Positions 1 through 11,600 of a stretch of DNA of 64,000 nt are shown here, in pieces. Position 1 is the first letter of the stretch, and every line of letters starts with the position of its first letter. Where the stretch lies: positions 3,541,001 to 3,605,000 of the forward strand of contig JAFREQ010000021.1 of the NCBI GenBank assembly GCA_025331565.1, written 5' to 3'. This DNA comes from Holacanthus passer (lineage: Eukaryota > Chordata > Actinopteri > Pomacanthidae). The notes beneath the pieces were generated by a model. That model did no database searches. It worked only from the letters and a program-made list of their open reading frames with translations, and was not told where the DNA came from. The translations under genes and the position numbers were made by a program.

Positions 1-163
1 GAAGTCACATATACACAGTATAAATGCCTGTATAAAATGGACAGAGGGATAATTTTGTGTCTTTTAATCACAGGAATTGCAGAACTGGATTACCACCAAA
101 ATCTGACAAACAGTTCCTCAGCACATGTCTGACATATACATTCATATTCATATCATATATTGT

Positions 164-520
164 GGTGAAGTGTCTCAACAACTGGATGGATTGCCATGAA
201 ATATGTTTCACACATTCATTGTGGCCAGAGGATGAATCCTGCTGACTTAGTTCATCCCTTAACTTTCCATGTAGCGCCACCATCAGGTCAAAATCTTTAT
301 TTCCCTGAAATTTTGGTTCATGATCAAATATCTGTAAACAAATCACATTCCCATCAGTCTAAGTCAAGGAGGGCCTGTACTTTGTTTTTAGTGTTATTTG
401 TGAAGTTTTCTAAAGACATTCATGTTCCCCTCAGGATGAATAGCAACAGCTTTGGTGTTCCTGTAACTTTTCATTTAGGACCGTCATCAGGTGAAACTTT
501 CAATTTGACCAATAATCAAA
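164..520. repeat. Interspersed percomorph-type repeat, with a second partial unit
   Basis: It contains a phrase of the type 'caacaactggatggattgcc' followed by a 'cagaggatgaatcc' block and a 'catcaggtcaaaat' block. The same blocks recur at 5850-6400, 35395-35900, 37030-37480 and 63240-63600. A second, diverged unit begins near 417. The family is familiar from spiny-rayed fish genomes, but I cannot name its class without a repeat library. Confidence 0.6.
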
Positions 521-1202
521 TTAGTGACCTAATCCACGGCACATCAAGGAGAAGACTTTGAGAAAAAGACAAACACTCATCAGGACCTGATCTTCCTGAT
601 GTTATATGGTGTGAAGCAACATGACAGAGCGATCGATCATCATGTCCAGAGAGAATTAGTGGGTCATCAATCAAAAAAGTCCAGATTTCAAGTTGGATGA
701 AAGTATGCAGGAAATGAACTGCAATGTAATGACACCAAACTCTTTGTGCCACCAAGAACAATAAGGATGTTATCTTTCCAACAGGTGCAACAAAGCGAGG
801 ACGATGTCAGTCAACCGCAGTGTGTACACACCCACAAAGCCCTCAGAGAACATCTAATCAGCCAAGTCAAGTGAAATCACCTGAGCAGGTGTAACATGGG
901 GCATTTAAGTGAGCTGCCTCCAGAAACTGGTTCATGGTTAGAGGTGGATTTGCAGATGGAACCAGGCTAATATATTCCATATTTTTCATGACATACCAGC
1001 AGACTGCAAACTGTTTTTTGCACATTGCACATTATGCATTCAGGTGCATCACATTGTGTATGTACTCTGATGACCTGATGTAGTCTGTTTTTAAAACATA
1101 CTCATTTCATACAATTGTCGTACGATTTTTCTATTTCTAAGATCTCTGCTCTTCTTTGAACACTTGTTTTGATCATTTTAACAATTTTTTTTTCGATTTT
1201 TA

Positions 1203-2320
1203 AGATTTCAACTATCTGCTCTGTATTGCTTATGTATGCTGCTACCTACCAACAAACCAAAAATGTATGTGCAGTACATTCTCTCCTCCATCGAGGTCAA
1301 AGGTCAGACTCAGCTACAGAACAGGATCCCTGGAGCTGCTAGGACTTCAGTATCTTGCCCAAAGACACTTTAGTAGTTACTCTCAACTGCTGCCCTCACT
1401 GTGACATAATTTGTCTCATAAAAAAATTTAACTGTCACAGGAGCAACACTGAAACAAAAACAGACAGCTGAAAGTGGAAATTATGTAGGCTGCTGCTTTC
1501 CAAATGACTGATAACCCGGTCCTGTTTGTTTTTAAATTTCTTCTGGGGCCTGTATCACGAAGCGAGTTAATGTGACTCTGTGTTTCCCAGCTAACGTGTA
1601 TCACGCAGTTGGTTATCAACAGGCTCAGTTAACTCTGGGATTTCCAATCCAGTTCATGTGAAAGTTATTTTTGATTACAAACAACGTCATCAGAACCATG
1701 AAAGAAAAACTTAGTTCGAGATCAAATGGTGATACTAGCGGGGGAATTTCTGTGGCAGTGATATTAAACAGGGCGAAATGTCTTCAACGTAATCAACTTC
1801 AAAAAGATGAAGAATCACGAGAAAAAAATCTCCAAATATCAAACGTAAGACTATAAATAATTTTGAGAATGATTTTATATCTGTTTGAAACGTCAACATG
1901 CTCAGTTAAATATATTTGCTTTTTTGTGTTATGATCAACAAACTATTATGAATATAAATGATTAAATCTTAGACTGTTTCTGCTGCCAAAACAGAGAGAA
2001 GAAAGTTAATGCCTGATGAGGTCTATCAGACTGAAATGCTGCATTTATAATTTACTGGGAGCTCATTAAAAGTGTGGATTTTTTTTCTAACAAATGTCAA
2101 CAATGGGAATATTTTTTATCAGTTATCGTCACAAAGTCGCCTCATATTACTCTGAGCTGCAGTGATGAATAAGAGTTAAAAGCATCGACACTGTTGAGAC
2201 ATCCTGTCGGGGATGTAGGAACCTTAATGCAATTTGTAGCTGTAACTTAATCTAGTAATTGATCAATATTCGAGCTGTTGGCAGTTTCTGATCTGATCCT
2301 CTGACGTTAACCTGCCACCA
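1203..2320. repeat. Tandem duplication, copy 1
   Basis: This block matches 2376-3262 at high identity over its central part, roughly 1270-1745 against 2446-2925, and more loosely at both flanks. The shared core includes 'ggtatcacgaagcgagtt' and its variant 'cctgtatcacgaagcgagtt', which resemble terminal sequences of PIF/Harbinger-like fish elements. That assignment is from memory and tentative. Short frames in it are not conserved between the copies, so it is not read as coding. Confidence 0.7.
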
Positions 2321-2375
2321 GTAGTGTGAGAAGTAGTCAGATTCTTAAAAGTATTAATACCACACTGTGGTAAGA

Positions 2376-3262
2376 TGGAGATTTCAAGCATCTACTCTAG
2401 ATTACTTATGTATGCTGCTACATTATCTACCTACCTACAAAAAAGTTTCTCTCCTCCATAGAGGTCAAAGGTCAGACTCAGCTACAGAACAGGATCCCTG
2501 GAGCTGCTAGGTCTTAAGTATCTTGCCCAAAGACACTTTAGTAGTGACACCTAACTGCTGCCCTCACTGTGACATATTTTGTCTCATAAAAAATTTAACT
2601 GTCACAGAAGCAACACTGAAACAAAAACAGACAAAGTGGAAATTATGTAGGCTGCTGCTTTCCAAATGACTGATAACCCAGTCTTGTTTGTTTTTAAATT
2701 TCTTCTGGGGCCGGTATCACGAAGCGAGTTCACCTTCGTCCTGCTCTGTCTGTGTTTCCCAGCCAACATGTACCACGCAGCTGGTTGTCAATAGACTCAG
2801 CAACTCCGGGATTTCCAATCCAGTTCATGTGAAAGTTATCTTTAATTACAAGCAACATCATCAGAACAATGAAAGAAACGAGAGACGAGAGATGGACATC
2901 AAACAGTGACACCAGCGGGGAAAATTTGAACCCTAGGAAAAATATCTGAATATAAAGTCTTTTTGAAAGGGGAAAGTATTTTAAACATGCTCAGTGATAT
3001 GTTTTTTACTTTTTTTGTGTTATGAACAAACTTTTTAACTTACAATCTGCAGCTTAGTCAGTTTGTTTTAAACCCAGACACTGAAAACCTGGAACATTAA
3101 AGTGATTGTACTGATCTATGAAATATCTCTATTACTTGTTTATTGTAAACTTAAAATCTACTTATATCCATGTCAAGATCCTGTAGGAACGATCTAATCT
3201 GATCCGATTGGTCAATGATCTGGCTGTTGTCAGGTTTTGATCTGATTCTCTGAGGCAGGTTA
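2376..3262. repeat. Tandem duplication, copy 2
   Basis: This is the second copy of the preceding block. It keeps the same order of landmarks: the 'cttatgtatgctgctac' start, the 'aacaggatccctggagctgc' core, the 'tcacgaagcgagtt' segment, the 'aacatgctcagt' segment, and a 'ctgatctgat' tail. It has small indels relative to copy 1. The offset between copies is about 1.15-1.2 kb. Confidence 0.7.
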
Positions 3263-3375
3263 GTCGTGTAGTACAGGTGGACATGGTACCCGAATGTGGT
3301 CTACACATCAGCAAACATCCACAAATGACCTCTCTTATTAAAATACGCAGTCACCACTGGATCCTTGGCAGGTAT

Positions 3376-3381
3376 TTTATT
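3376..3381 (-). terminator. Candidate poly(A) signal for distal ppm1b 3'UTR
   Basis: AATAAA is read on the minus strand (TTTATT on the plus strand). It is the first well-placed canonical hexamer about 1.3 kb downstream of the LEDPW stop. RNA ends would be needed to prove use. Confidence 0.4.
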
Positions 3382-4230
3382 TCATATATAGACGCTTTCT
3401 GTAATCAAATGTGTGCAATCAAACAACAGCAATACAAACATTACCAATGCAGTCTGAGAACCAGGAACAGGGTTAAAACAGGGAGTTCACTCACTCTACA
3501 TAGCGAGCAGCTAGTAACCTCATGGACAACATTTAAAAAAACAAAACAAAAAAAAAAAAAAAAAACCTTTCCACTGTCAGGACAGTCCGCCGTCATGTGA
3601 TGGTGGGGGAGGGAGGTGGGGAAGCCCGTTTGGCCCACCACCATCCTGCCCTAACCGCCCTCCTAAAGGAAGTCCAACCAGTGATACAACAGCCCCCCCC
3701 AACCAACCCACCACCCCGCCTCCATGAGTCCCAACTTGCACTCGGCTCTTCAGTGAACTAGATAGCCTCCCATTTTCCCATCATGATTATCATCGTCATC
3801 ATCCTAATAATATCAACAACAACAACAAAAAAAAAATCCAAATCATTTCCACTTCTCACATGGCAGGAGCCAATCAGAGTGCAGAGGTCCTTCGGGTTCA
3901 GTCAGTCTCAACCAATGGCCATCCATCCGGGTTGACTAGAAAACCACGTAGCTGTACATGTTGAACCAAAGTCCTCATGCAAGTGCCCTGCGAAGGTGGC
4001 ACATCACATACGTGCACAGGTGGAAGTGTGGGGGTGGAAGGGGGGTGTGTTTATGGTTTTGGTGTGTCTGTGTGTGTTAGAGAGAGTGTGCGTGTGTCTT
4101 TTAAGAGGGGAGAAGCAAAGGTGTTAGGCAATTATCAGACCCAGGAGCACAAAAAAAAAAAGTCCAGGAGAAGAAGAATTACATACAAAGTCTTTATCCA
4201 CCGTCTGTCTTCTCTTGGCCCTCCATGAAA

Positions 4231-4287
4231 CACTCACACACACACACACAAACACACGCACACATACACACACACACACACACACAC
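4231..4287. repeat. (CA)n microsatellite
   Basis: An interrupted CA dinucleotide tract is read directly. It lies inside the proposed distal ppm1b 3'UTR, where it would be transcribed as UG repeats on the minus strand. Confidence 0.9.
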
Positions 4288-4676
4288 TATAGGTCCTCAA
4301 GTCATTGTGAAGTCAGGTGTTCAATGTCAACATTCAAGAAAAAAAAAAAAAAAAAAAACACCTCAATGGTAAAAATCATCTCTACCATCACAATGCTTCA
4401 GTTCATAAAATCTTGACATGTCTGAAAAGTGATTTTGTTTTCCTCCAGGTTTAAAGCAGTACGCGTGTGTGTAGTTGTTGTCGTCGTCGTCTTTGTCCCA
4501 CTGCTGCAAACACGCACACACACACACACATGCACAACCAACATACGCACACTCACGCACTCCAACACACACCACATGTCCTCTTTTAGTGGAGAAAGAC
4601 ATGGCGCAATGGAGAGACACTCCTCCTTTGGGCGGATGCACCGAACACCAGGAGGAGACGGGAGTCATTGTGACAG

Positions 4677-4694
4677 CTACCAGGGGTCTTCCAG
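4677..4694 (-). CDS. ppm1b: ppm1b alternative terminal coding exon (ends LEDPW)
   Basis: On the minus strand a strong pyrimidine tract and a 'ctcctcag' acceptor precede codons for L-E-D-P-W and a TAG stop. The short isoform of mammalian PPM1B ends in the same LEDPW, as I recall the family. Coding exon 10137-10194 ends in phase 0, so joining it here is in frame and gives about 378 residues. This form lacks the acidic and proline-rich tail of the long form. The exon is too short to be found by frame length and rests on the conserved peptide plus the acceptor. Its own 3'UTR continues to about 3355. Confidence 0.8.
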   Translation of the reverse strand: MEDPW

Positions 4695-5849
4695 CTGAGG
4701 AGAAAAGAGAAAGAGAGAGGTGTGTTAGCTTTTTGTTGCACACAGTGCTAAAGATACTGCTCCTGATGCCTTATATAATGTCAAATTTTGAACCTCACTC
4801 CCCTCTTTTATCTACTCAAATTGAATGGATAATGGTGAAAGACAGTGAGATTCCCCTGCCCAGCCTGTACGTTAACACAACCAGAACCCAGACCTCGAAT
4901 GACTCACCTTGCGGAGAATCACGAGGCCAACTGTCAGACTGAAAAACAGGGGGAGAAACGGAGAGAATGGAGTCCCTATAGTCTACGCAGCTCCCCTCCG
5001 CACATCGCTGCCAGCTCATGCAACGCAGCGGCAGGCGTTTATTTGGAGCTTTCAAAGCTGAGAGCTGCTATTGTTTTAAAGGAGACGACAGATTAAAATC
5101 TCTTTAAGCAGCTGAGATGAAATTACAAGTCAAAGGTAAGAGCTAAAAGCTGACAGAAGAGGGCAAGGGAGGTGAGGATATATTTTCTGCTTGAGCTGTT
5201 CTCAAAAACTTGACAGCCTGCACAGAAACATATACAACACATTGAATAAAGGGAAGGGCCCTGCATTAAATGCCACCACATTATCTCGGGCTGATGTTTC
5301 CTGACATACAACTCATTTTTTTTTTACTTTTTCTGCTTTAGTAAAGAACAACAGGAGATGAAACACAGCTGTACAGTCAGATGACAGTGAGAGATACTCA
5401 TACACAAATCATAGCGTTATACCTCAAATCATTTTTATTTGTTCATTTGTCATTTTAACTGTGTGGGGCTGATTTGGCCCAACGTAATCGCATACAAATA
5501 CAACTCATACGTACACAAACACACATACATACACGCAGTGTTTAGCATAACCTCCCCTCTGATAGTTAAGTGCCTCATATTAAAAAGATAAGTGCAGTGC
5601 ATGCATTACCAGAGCCACTGGGTACTGGGCATTATACAGACTTATGATTACTCCCCTCTACCTGCTTTCATTAAAGAATGAACACTGAAGGTTCAGTCTG
5701 TTAGAGCCAAACTTTCATAATAAGAGAGAGTTTCAGATTGAGTTGTTTTGAACAGATGAGGAATGAAATATTCTGTATTTGGGCTTTTATGAAGTGAAAC
5801 ACATCCTGCCACCATTAAAACCATATTTAACACTTCAGAGTAAAATATT

Positions 5850-6400
5850 TTAACAACTACTTGATGGATTCATACTTGGAAGAAACATTTGTGGTTCCAA
5901 TCCTCATTTGACGGCATCATCAGGTCAGCTTTTCCACTGCTTATCTAACGCTTCAGTTCATGACAAAATGCCTATAACACTAATGACAGCATGCCTGCCA
6001 GCCACCGCTGCCTCACACATGAATGACAACATAGCAGGCTATGAATGTTAGCATGCAGACAAGCCAATTGAAATAGTTGTTGACATGTGTGTTAACATGC
6101 TAACTGGAGGCAAATTAACATGTTTGGCAAGGATGTGTTAGCCTGAAGTTGTTGCCAAAAAGAAAGGCCATATTGTAACCTAAAGCAAGATGGTTAATCA
6201 GATCTCCAGTGGCTTTTATTTAATTCAGCTTAAACTCCTCTGGTTCAGCTCTACACATTTTGACTTAGCTCAACTTTCATCCGTTTAAGATGTACTTCGT
6301 CAGAATAGTTGCACTTAAGCTCAGCTGTGCTTTGAGATGAATGCTAATGATAACATGTTACCAATGATGATTAGTATTCGGCTCAAAACAGCTAGTCTTA
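5850..6400. repeat. Interspersed percomorph-type repeat
   Basis: It shares the 'gatggattcat' and 'catcatcaggtcagctttt' blocks with the copy at 164-520. It then runs into a stretch with repeated 'ttaacatgctaac' and 'gttagcatgcag' phrases that usually follows in this family. No coding capacity. Confidence 0.55.
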
Positions 6401-6544
6401 TCACACGAACACGCCTTAATAGCATTTAAATTCCAGTAGTTAACACACATGAAGGCATTTTACCATGCACCCTCCCGGATGGCTTCATAGAAAAAGGTCA
6501 GGGAAGCAGTTGTGTAATGCACTTAAAGGTGGGGCAGTTAAGCA

Positions 6545-6925
6545 GATGTACGTTTGCCAAACCAACCAGTTCATTCTGTCTTGTAAAACCAAAAAATACT
6601 GTTTGAAAACACTTCTGATAAAAGCATAAATCTCACATTTGTGTCACTTGTCCATGCAAGTTTTCTAGCACAGCATCTGCTTTGCCTCATTGTGGTGCAC
6701 TAAGTCTAATTGCTACCCCCCCGAGGCGGGAGAGCAGAAAACACCAACCTGTACTTGATGGTGAGAACCACAGTCGTAAATGGTATTTTCCCTACAACAG
6801 CCACTAGGGACAGCAATGTGCCCATTCCACACTCGAAAACATACTTTGACAAGTGACACAAAGGTGAGATTTATGCTTTATCTGAAAAAGAATTTTTGGC
6901 TGTTTTGGCAAATGTAGGTCTTGTT
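6545..6925. mobile_element. MITE-like foldback element
   Basis: The arm near 6613-6655 is the reverse complement of the arm near 6846-6890, with only a few mismatches over about 40 bases around 'gcataaatctcac' and 'tgtgtcacttgtc'. Outer flanks around 6550 ('gtttgccaaacc') and 6919 ('ggcaaatgtaggtc') also pair. The inner 190 bases are unique, without transposase. This architecture suggests a non-autonomous DNA transposon. The superfamily is unassigned. Confidence 0.6.
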
Positions 6926-7646
6926 AATCGTCAGTGTGCAGTGCACAGTGCACAGCCACCCCTCTGAGCTCTGTGGATGCAGTGGATGAGATGGTCCCAA
7001 ACAGGTCTATGTCAACAGTAGCTATGATTTGAGCTGCTAGGAAAAGTGACAGATAAAAGTTGTGCCATGGTGTAGTGCAAGATACAGCATGTCTAAGAAA
7101 AAACACACACACTGAACAAAGGATAAACCCTTTTGATTTTGGACCCTTTGTGGCCTTTCATCCACCCAATACTTTTGTTTTCTGGAGTGTAATGAACATT
7201 ACAGTATCTAGCGTAGCTACATGACTTTCAGTCTTTTGCTCATTTATATACGATAATTTTATGGCCCCTTTGGTCACCTGGTAGCAGTATGTTTACAGAC
7301 ACATTTACATCCCACTGAGTAAAAACAACCACGAACAAGTTTTACGCTCTTTGTAGGTGACCTGAGCTAACACACGTGGTGATGTGGAATAAGGTATACT
7401 GTGTGTGGTGAGGGAATGATTTTAATGAAATGAAGCTCAAAGTACAAGGATACATCCACCAACCCACCTACACAAGTGTCCCTCTGTGTTAAACCGCCCA
7501 GTTCATCAGTACCCAGACTGCTTTGAACAACCTAGCATAGCCAAACATGCTGATAAATGGGCAAACACTCAAGTATCACCCACCACCAAAAACACACATT
7601 TCAGTAGTGATGGTTGGTCTTTTGCTCGGTCACTCAAACTCATGCA

Positions 7647-7692
7647 GACACAGACACACACATACACACACACACACAGACACACACACATA
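7647..7692. repeat. (CA)n microsatellite
   Basis: An interrupted CA tract within ppm1b alternative-intron sequence, read directly. Confidence 0.9.
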
Positions 7693-8070
7693 TACGCAAA
7701 AGAGTATTCAGAGTCTGTAGCTGGAGTTGGCCTGGAGACAGTGCAGTGTGTTGAACACAGCTGCAGTTCAGAGGGTGTCCTCTCCTTTTCTTTGTCAGTT
7801 CATCCACTGTAAGCAGGAGTGGGGATGAGGCTGGGGGATGAGGCTGGGGGGGTGAGGGGTTTAAGTGGGAACTCAGCCAGAAGCCAATACTGATAAATGT
7901 AGGCCATGGAGTGCAAGGTTCATTTTTGCTTCACCAGCTACTTTTGCATGTATTAATAATTTGTTATTGATTATATTCTATTGTAAACATCAGTCTGTGT
8001 GATCAAGTTGTAAAAGTGGCTGGCAAGTTTGGGGATCCAAGCCAAGGTGGTCAGAGGACAGGGGAAAAAC

Positions 8071-8093
8071 ATACACACACACACACACACACA
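8071..8093. repeat. (CA)n microsatellite
   Basis: An uninterrupted CA tract. On the minus strand it is GT-rich and lies about 70 bases beyond the AATAAA of the long ppm1b form. It could act as the GU-rich downstream element of that poly(A) site. Confidence 0.9.
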
Positions 8094-8144
8094 AGAGTCC
8101 TCATTAGGTAGAAGGTATATATGTGGCTTGGAGACAGAACTTGA

Positions 8145-8336
8145 ACAGACAGACAGGCCACTTTTATTTCCATTGCATTATTAAAATATTCATGAATAGC
8201 AATGGCAGATTATTGATATGAAGTGGCTCATGTGTCCATTCAAGTTCTGTGATGAAGGAAAGAGGAGGAGAGGTCATAGCACATCTGTCTAGAGCTCTGG
8301 GGTCAGATGGATGGGTTGGTTATGCGGGCAGGGTGC
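8145..8336 (-). other. ppm1b: ppm1b proximal 3'UTR (long isoform)
   Basis: This short interval follows the TGA of the long-form terminal exon. A minus-strand AATAAA at 8163-8168 and GT-rich sequence further downstream (8071-8093) make cleavage near 8145 likely. The extent is inferred from these signals only. Confidence 0.5.
8163..8168 (-). terminator. Candidate poly(A) signal, long ppm1b form
   Basis: AATAAA on the minus strand, about 170 bases after the long-form stop, with a GT repeat further downstream. Confidence 0.5.
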
Positions 8337-8663
8337 TCAGTCAGAGGAGGGATCGGACTCAGGGGCGGGCGCATCTTGGCTGGCCTCCGACTCTGCAGTG
8401 GCGGGTGAGGGCGGGGGCGAGGGGGGAGAGGGAGGGGAGGCGGGCCGTTCCTGGCCGTCGCTGTCATCACCGTGGGTCCTCCTGCCTTCCCCTGCTCCCT
8501 CGGCAGCGCTCTCCCCCCGCAGGTGGTAGGCGGCCAGGGACTCCTCCAGCACCGTACGGTACTGCCCCCGGTGGTGCAGTCGGAACTGCCGCAGAGCCTC
8601 CAGCAGATGAGCCGCAGTGCTGCCACCTCCCTCCTCACACTCCTCCTCTCCCCCCGCACAGGC
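8337..8663 (-). CDS. ppm1b: ppm1b coding exon 5, long-form C-terminus
   Basis: The acceptor 'cacctcag' precedes codon-phase-0 sequence starting A-C-A-G-G-E-E-E and ending SDPSSD with TGA. The segment LLEALRQFRLHHRGQYR matches the PPM1B-specific LVEALRQMRINHRGNYR block, which separates PPM1B from PPM1A. The tail is acidic and then Pro/Ser-rich (PPSPPSPPPSP). A second in-frame acceptor 24 bases upstream (before S-L-T-P) is possible. An antisense plus-strand frame across this exon is a GC-driven shadow. Confidence 0.9.
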   Translation of the reverse strand, partial: ACAGGEEECEEGGGSTAAHLLEALRQFRLHHRGQYRTVLEESLAAYHLRGESAAEGAGEGRRTHGDDSDGQERPASPPSPPSPPPSPATAESEASQDAPAPESDPSSD

Positions 8664-11600
8664 CTGAGGTGACACGCCAGGGGTCAGACTCTGCAGGCAC
8701 GCTTCCATGGTCAAACACACACACATACATCTAACAAACAGCAGCACAATACGCACATCATTGTCACACAAATATCTACCACACACTAGCGTGACGATGT
8801 CAGAGACATTCTTGCACCAGTCGAACAGGCCCACGCTACCTCTGACCCTGTGACCAACAACCCTTTGTGATATTCGCTGTACGGTGTAACAGAGAGTGGG
8901 GGAGAAAGGGTTGGTCAGCACCCACACAGCCCTGAGAAAAGAGCCTGCAAGTCAAGACTCCACTGACATTAATAAGACAAATACACTTGTGCCTCTCAAA
9001 CATACATACACCCACACACATCCACCATCACATCCACCCTTCCAGGCTGTTTTAAACCTGACACTGATCTCTTCTTTAGATCAAATGCTATTTACTGCAC
9101 TCAAATTATTTTATTTATGTTATGTTGGGAATTCCTCAAATTCAGAGACATTTATGTTCAGAGGCCGTTATTGTGAAATAACAGGCTTGTTTCTGCTTCC
9201 TTCTTTTTGCACTCATCCTCTCTGCTGTATTTCTGCCGCTGTTACATGTGCAGAGGTCACGAACAATTCAAATTTTATTATTACTTTTATGAGGTTCCTG
9301 TAGCACAATAACTCAATTCTCTCTGTATTTCACAATGTTGTGCCGTCTAGTCGACGTTAGGTGTGTTTATTTACAGGCTCGTTTTAGTTATTATCTTGCT
9401 CAGATATTAAGCGTGCTAAGCTAAGTGGCTATCCTCTCTCGCTTGCCTTGTATTACTGTACAGATACACATGCATTTGTTTCTTTGTGCTTTATTTCAGA
9501 AACTATGGAATAATGCATCACTATGTTGTAGTGTTTATACTACGTCTCCTATTTCCATTCTGCAAGTAAAGCGCTGAAGTCCAGCTAATGACTCTGTGTT
9601 CTCTCACCAGAGGCCTGTAGTGGTTAATTTTCCAACAAACCAATTCCATGGGTTTGAATCCCCAACTTATTTTTTACCTAATTTATAAGCACTTGTTTCA
9701 CTTCAGCTCAGGGTGAGAGTCTTTACTGCATTTTGCTGTCTCCTCTTCTCTGCTCATTCTTTGTGTTTCACCGAGGGCGAGGCAGCTGTTGGGTACTGGG
9801 TCAGCCAAGTCATCCGTAAGTTTTGCTGGTTTAAAGGACGCGCATCAAGAGGTTTATTGAAGTCTTACTGTATATCCTGTTTCAGTGATAAATACAAAAT
9901 TGAAACAGACTGCGCCACCGAGCTTCAATGCTTTTCAACATGGAATACAGGGAACTGAGTTTCTCTGAGCTTGCCAAGGTTATTCTGTCAAGTCTATCCT
10001 CCACCTTCTTTCACGCTTCATTCTCTCTCGCACACACAAACACATACAAAAGCGTGTCCTTGTCTGGGGTGGCCTTACGATGTCATGTTGGGGATGGGTG
10101 GGGGTGGTGGGTGGGTTAAGAGAGTGATCAACTCACCCCTTCTTCTTCTCTGTGAGGGTTCAGCTTGTTGTACACCGCCTCAATCACACTCCGTCTGTAA
10201 ACACACAAACAGCACACAGCTCACTATTTAGAGAACAGAACAACTCCCTGCTTAATACAGTCTCCGTTCAATCTTTGCAAATGTGTATTGATTAACATTT
10301 TAATGGAACTACAACAGCAACTATGTCGATACTTGAGTATCCGCTGCTCATGCATAAAGAGACCGCAGAATCTCTTTATGAATGTGTAGGTTTGTTTGCA
10401 AGATTTTAAGTGCCATGTTTGGCCTGTGTTGAAGTGCATGCAACTGTCAGTGGGAAAATGCCTGACTCAGAGTGACCAACTAACAACTAATTTCATTTAA
10501 TTCATACCGATTAATCAGCTGATTGTTTTCGTGCCTATCTGAGCTCAAGGTGACATCATTAAATTCCCTTTTTAGTCTGGCCAATAGACCTAAACACAAA
10601 GGTAGTCTGTCTACTAGAATGTAAGAAGGAAATTCAACAAAGTGATCACGCTTGGGTTGTTGAAAGTTATAGTCAGCATTTTATACACAAAATGATTCAT
10701 CGATAATGAAAATAATCTCAATGTCATGTACATTTTTAAACCCGGTTCGTAACTATGTTTAAAGAATGCTTTATGAATAAAGGTATTATTATTGGTAACA
10801 TGTGAAGTTAGGGATCAAACCTGCACTTCAATTATGACTTGCATGTAAATTAGGATGAAAGTCATAATTTTTAGTTGTATTCATTTTTTGATTCAAGTTT
10901 CTAAGCCATAACAAAATTATATTCTGTTTGTGGATAGTCAAGTCTAATATTTTATGGTGTGTTCTTTGTGTGTGAATTTCAGTTAATGTTGTTCCAGGCT
11001 GTGTATTTACTTGCTGGCCAGGCCTCCTCCAGGTGGAAGGTTGGGGATGTTCTCTGTGGCAATGCTCCTCAGGACAGACACCAGGTCAGGGACTCCAGCC
11101 TCCCCACAGTTTCCCAATAGCTCTACACACAGGACAACAGGTTTATGAGAGGTTATGTTGAATGCTGAGGTAAGATTTTAACACATTATACCACGAGATT
11201 TAGGCGTTAAACCATCAACATTTCTCTGCGGAAGCTAAGAAATCTCGTAATAGTGGACAAAAAAAATCAGATACACCACTGTTTACCATTTGCAGCACCA
11301 CTGTGCAGCAGACTGATTTCAAATATTTGTACTACCTACAGAATGTTTATTTTGTCCTGTTATGTCCACAGAAACTGAGCACAGTATGTGGCCACTTGTT
11401 TCGCTTAACCTTTTTAAAAAACATTTTTGAAAGAGGGGTCAAAAGCCGGCCTGAGCCCAAAGAACAGTGTAGGTATTTAGCTACCGCTGAACAGTTGAAC
11501 ATATAAAATAATCTGCTACAAGTTTCAAACACAGCACATCAGCCAGTTGCTCGGCATAGTTGAAAAATGGATATGAAAATAGTAGGATATCTTGTTTCTC

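Larger units (their letters stand above)
1..3350. other. Intergenic, repeat-derived, no gene seen
   Basis: No open frame here resembles a known protein and no splice-supported exon was found. The stretch holds a copy of a percomorph interspersed repeat near its left end and a roughly 1.1 kb tandem duplication, both listed separately. The right boundary is the proposed distal poly(A) site of ppm1b. Confidence 0.6.
3355..4676 (-). other. ppm1b: ppm1b distal 3'UTR (short, LEDPW isoform)
   Basis: This stretch follows the stop codon of the alternative terminal exon on the minus strand. A canonical AATAAA lies on the minus strand at 3376-3381, so cleavage is expected near 3355. The interval is rich in simple sequence: (CA)n at 4231-4287, a poly(A) run at 4339-4358, and a C-rich block near 3690-3720. 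No other exon was recognised. The exact 3' end is inferred. Confidence 0.55.
4695..8160 (-). other. ppm1b: ppm1b intron, or inter-terminal-exon region
   Basis: This lies between the distal LEDPW exon and the proximal 3' end of the long form. It is intronic only in the short-form transcript. It contains a percomorph interspersed repeat (5850-6400), a foldback MITE-like element (6545-6925) and CA tracts. I see no further exon. Confidence 0.6.

Noticed and set aside
4475..4942. 155-residue plus-strand frame across 4.5-4.9 kb
   Set aside because: Driven by CA repeats. The opposite strand carries the LEDPW exon and its 3'UTR.
8249..8734. 161-residue plus-strand frame over the ppm1b last coding exon
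   Set aside because: Antisense shadow of a GC-rich coding exon whose minus frame matches PPM1B.
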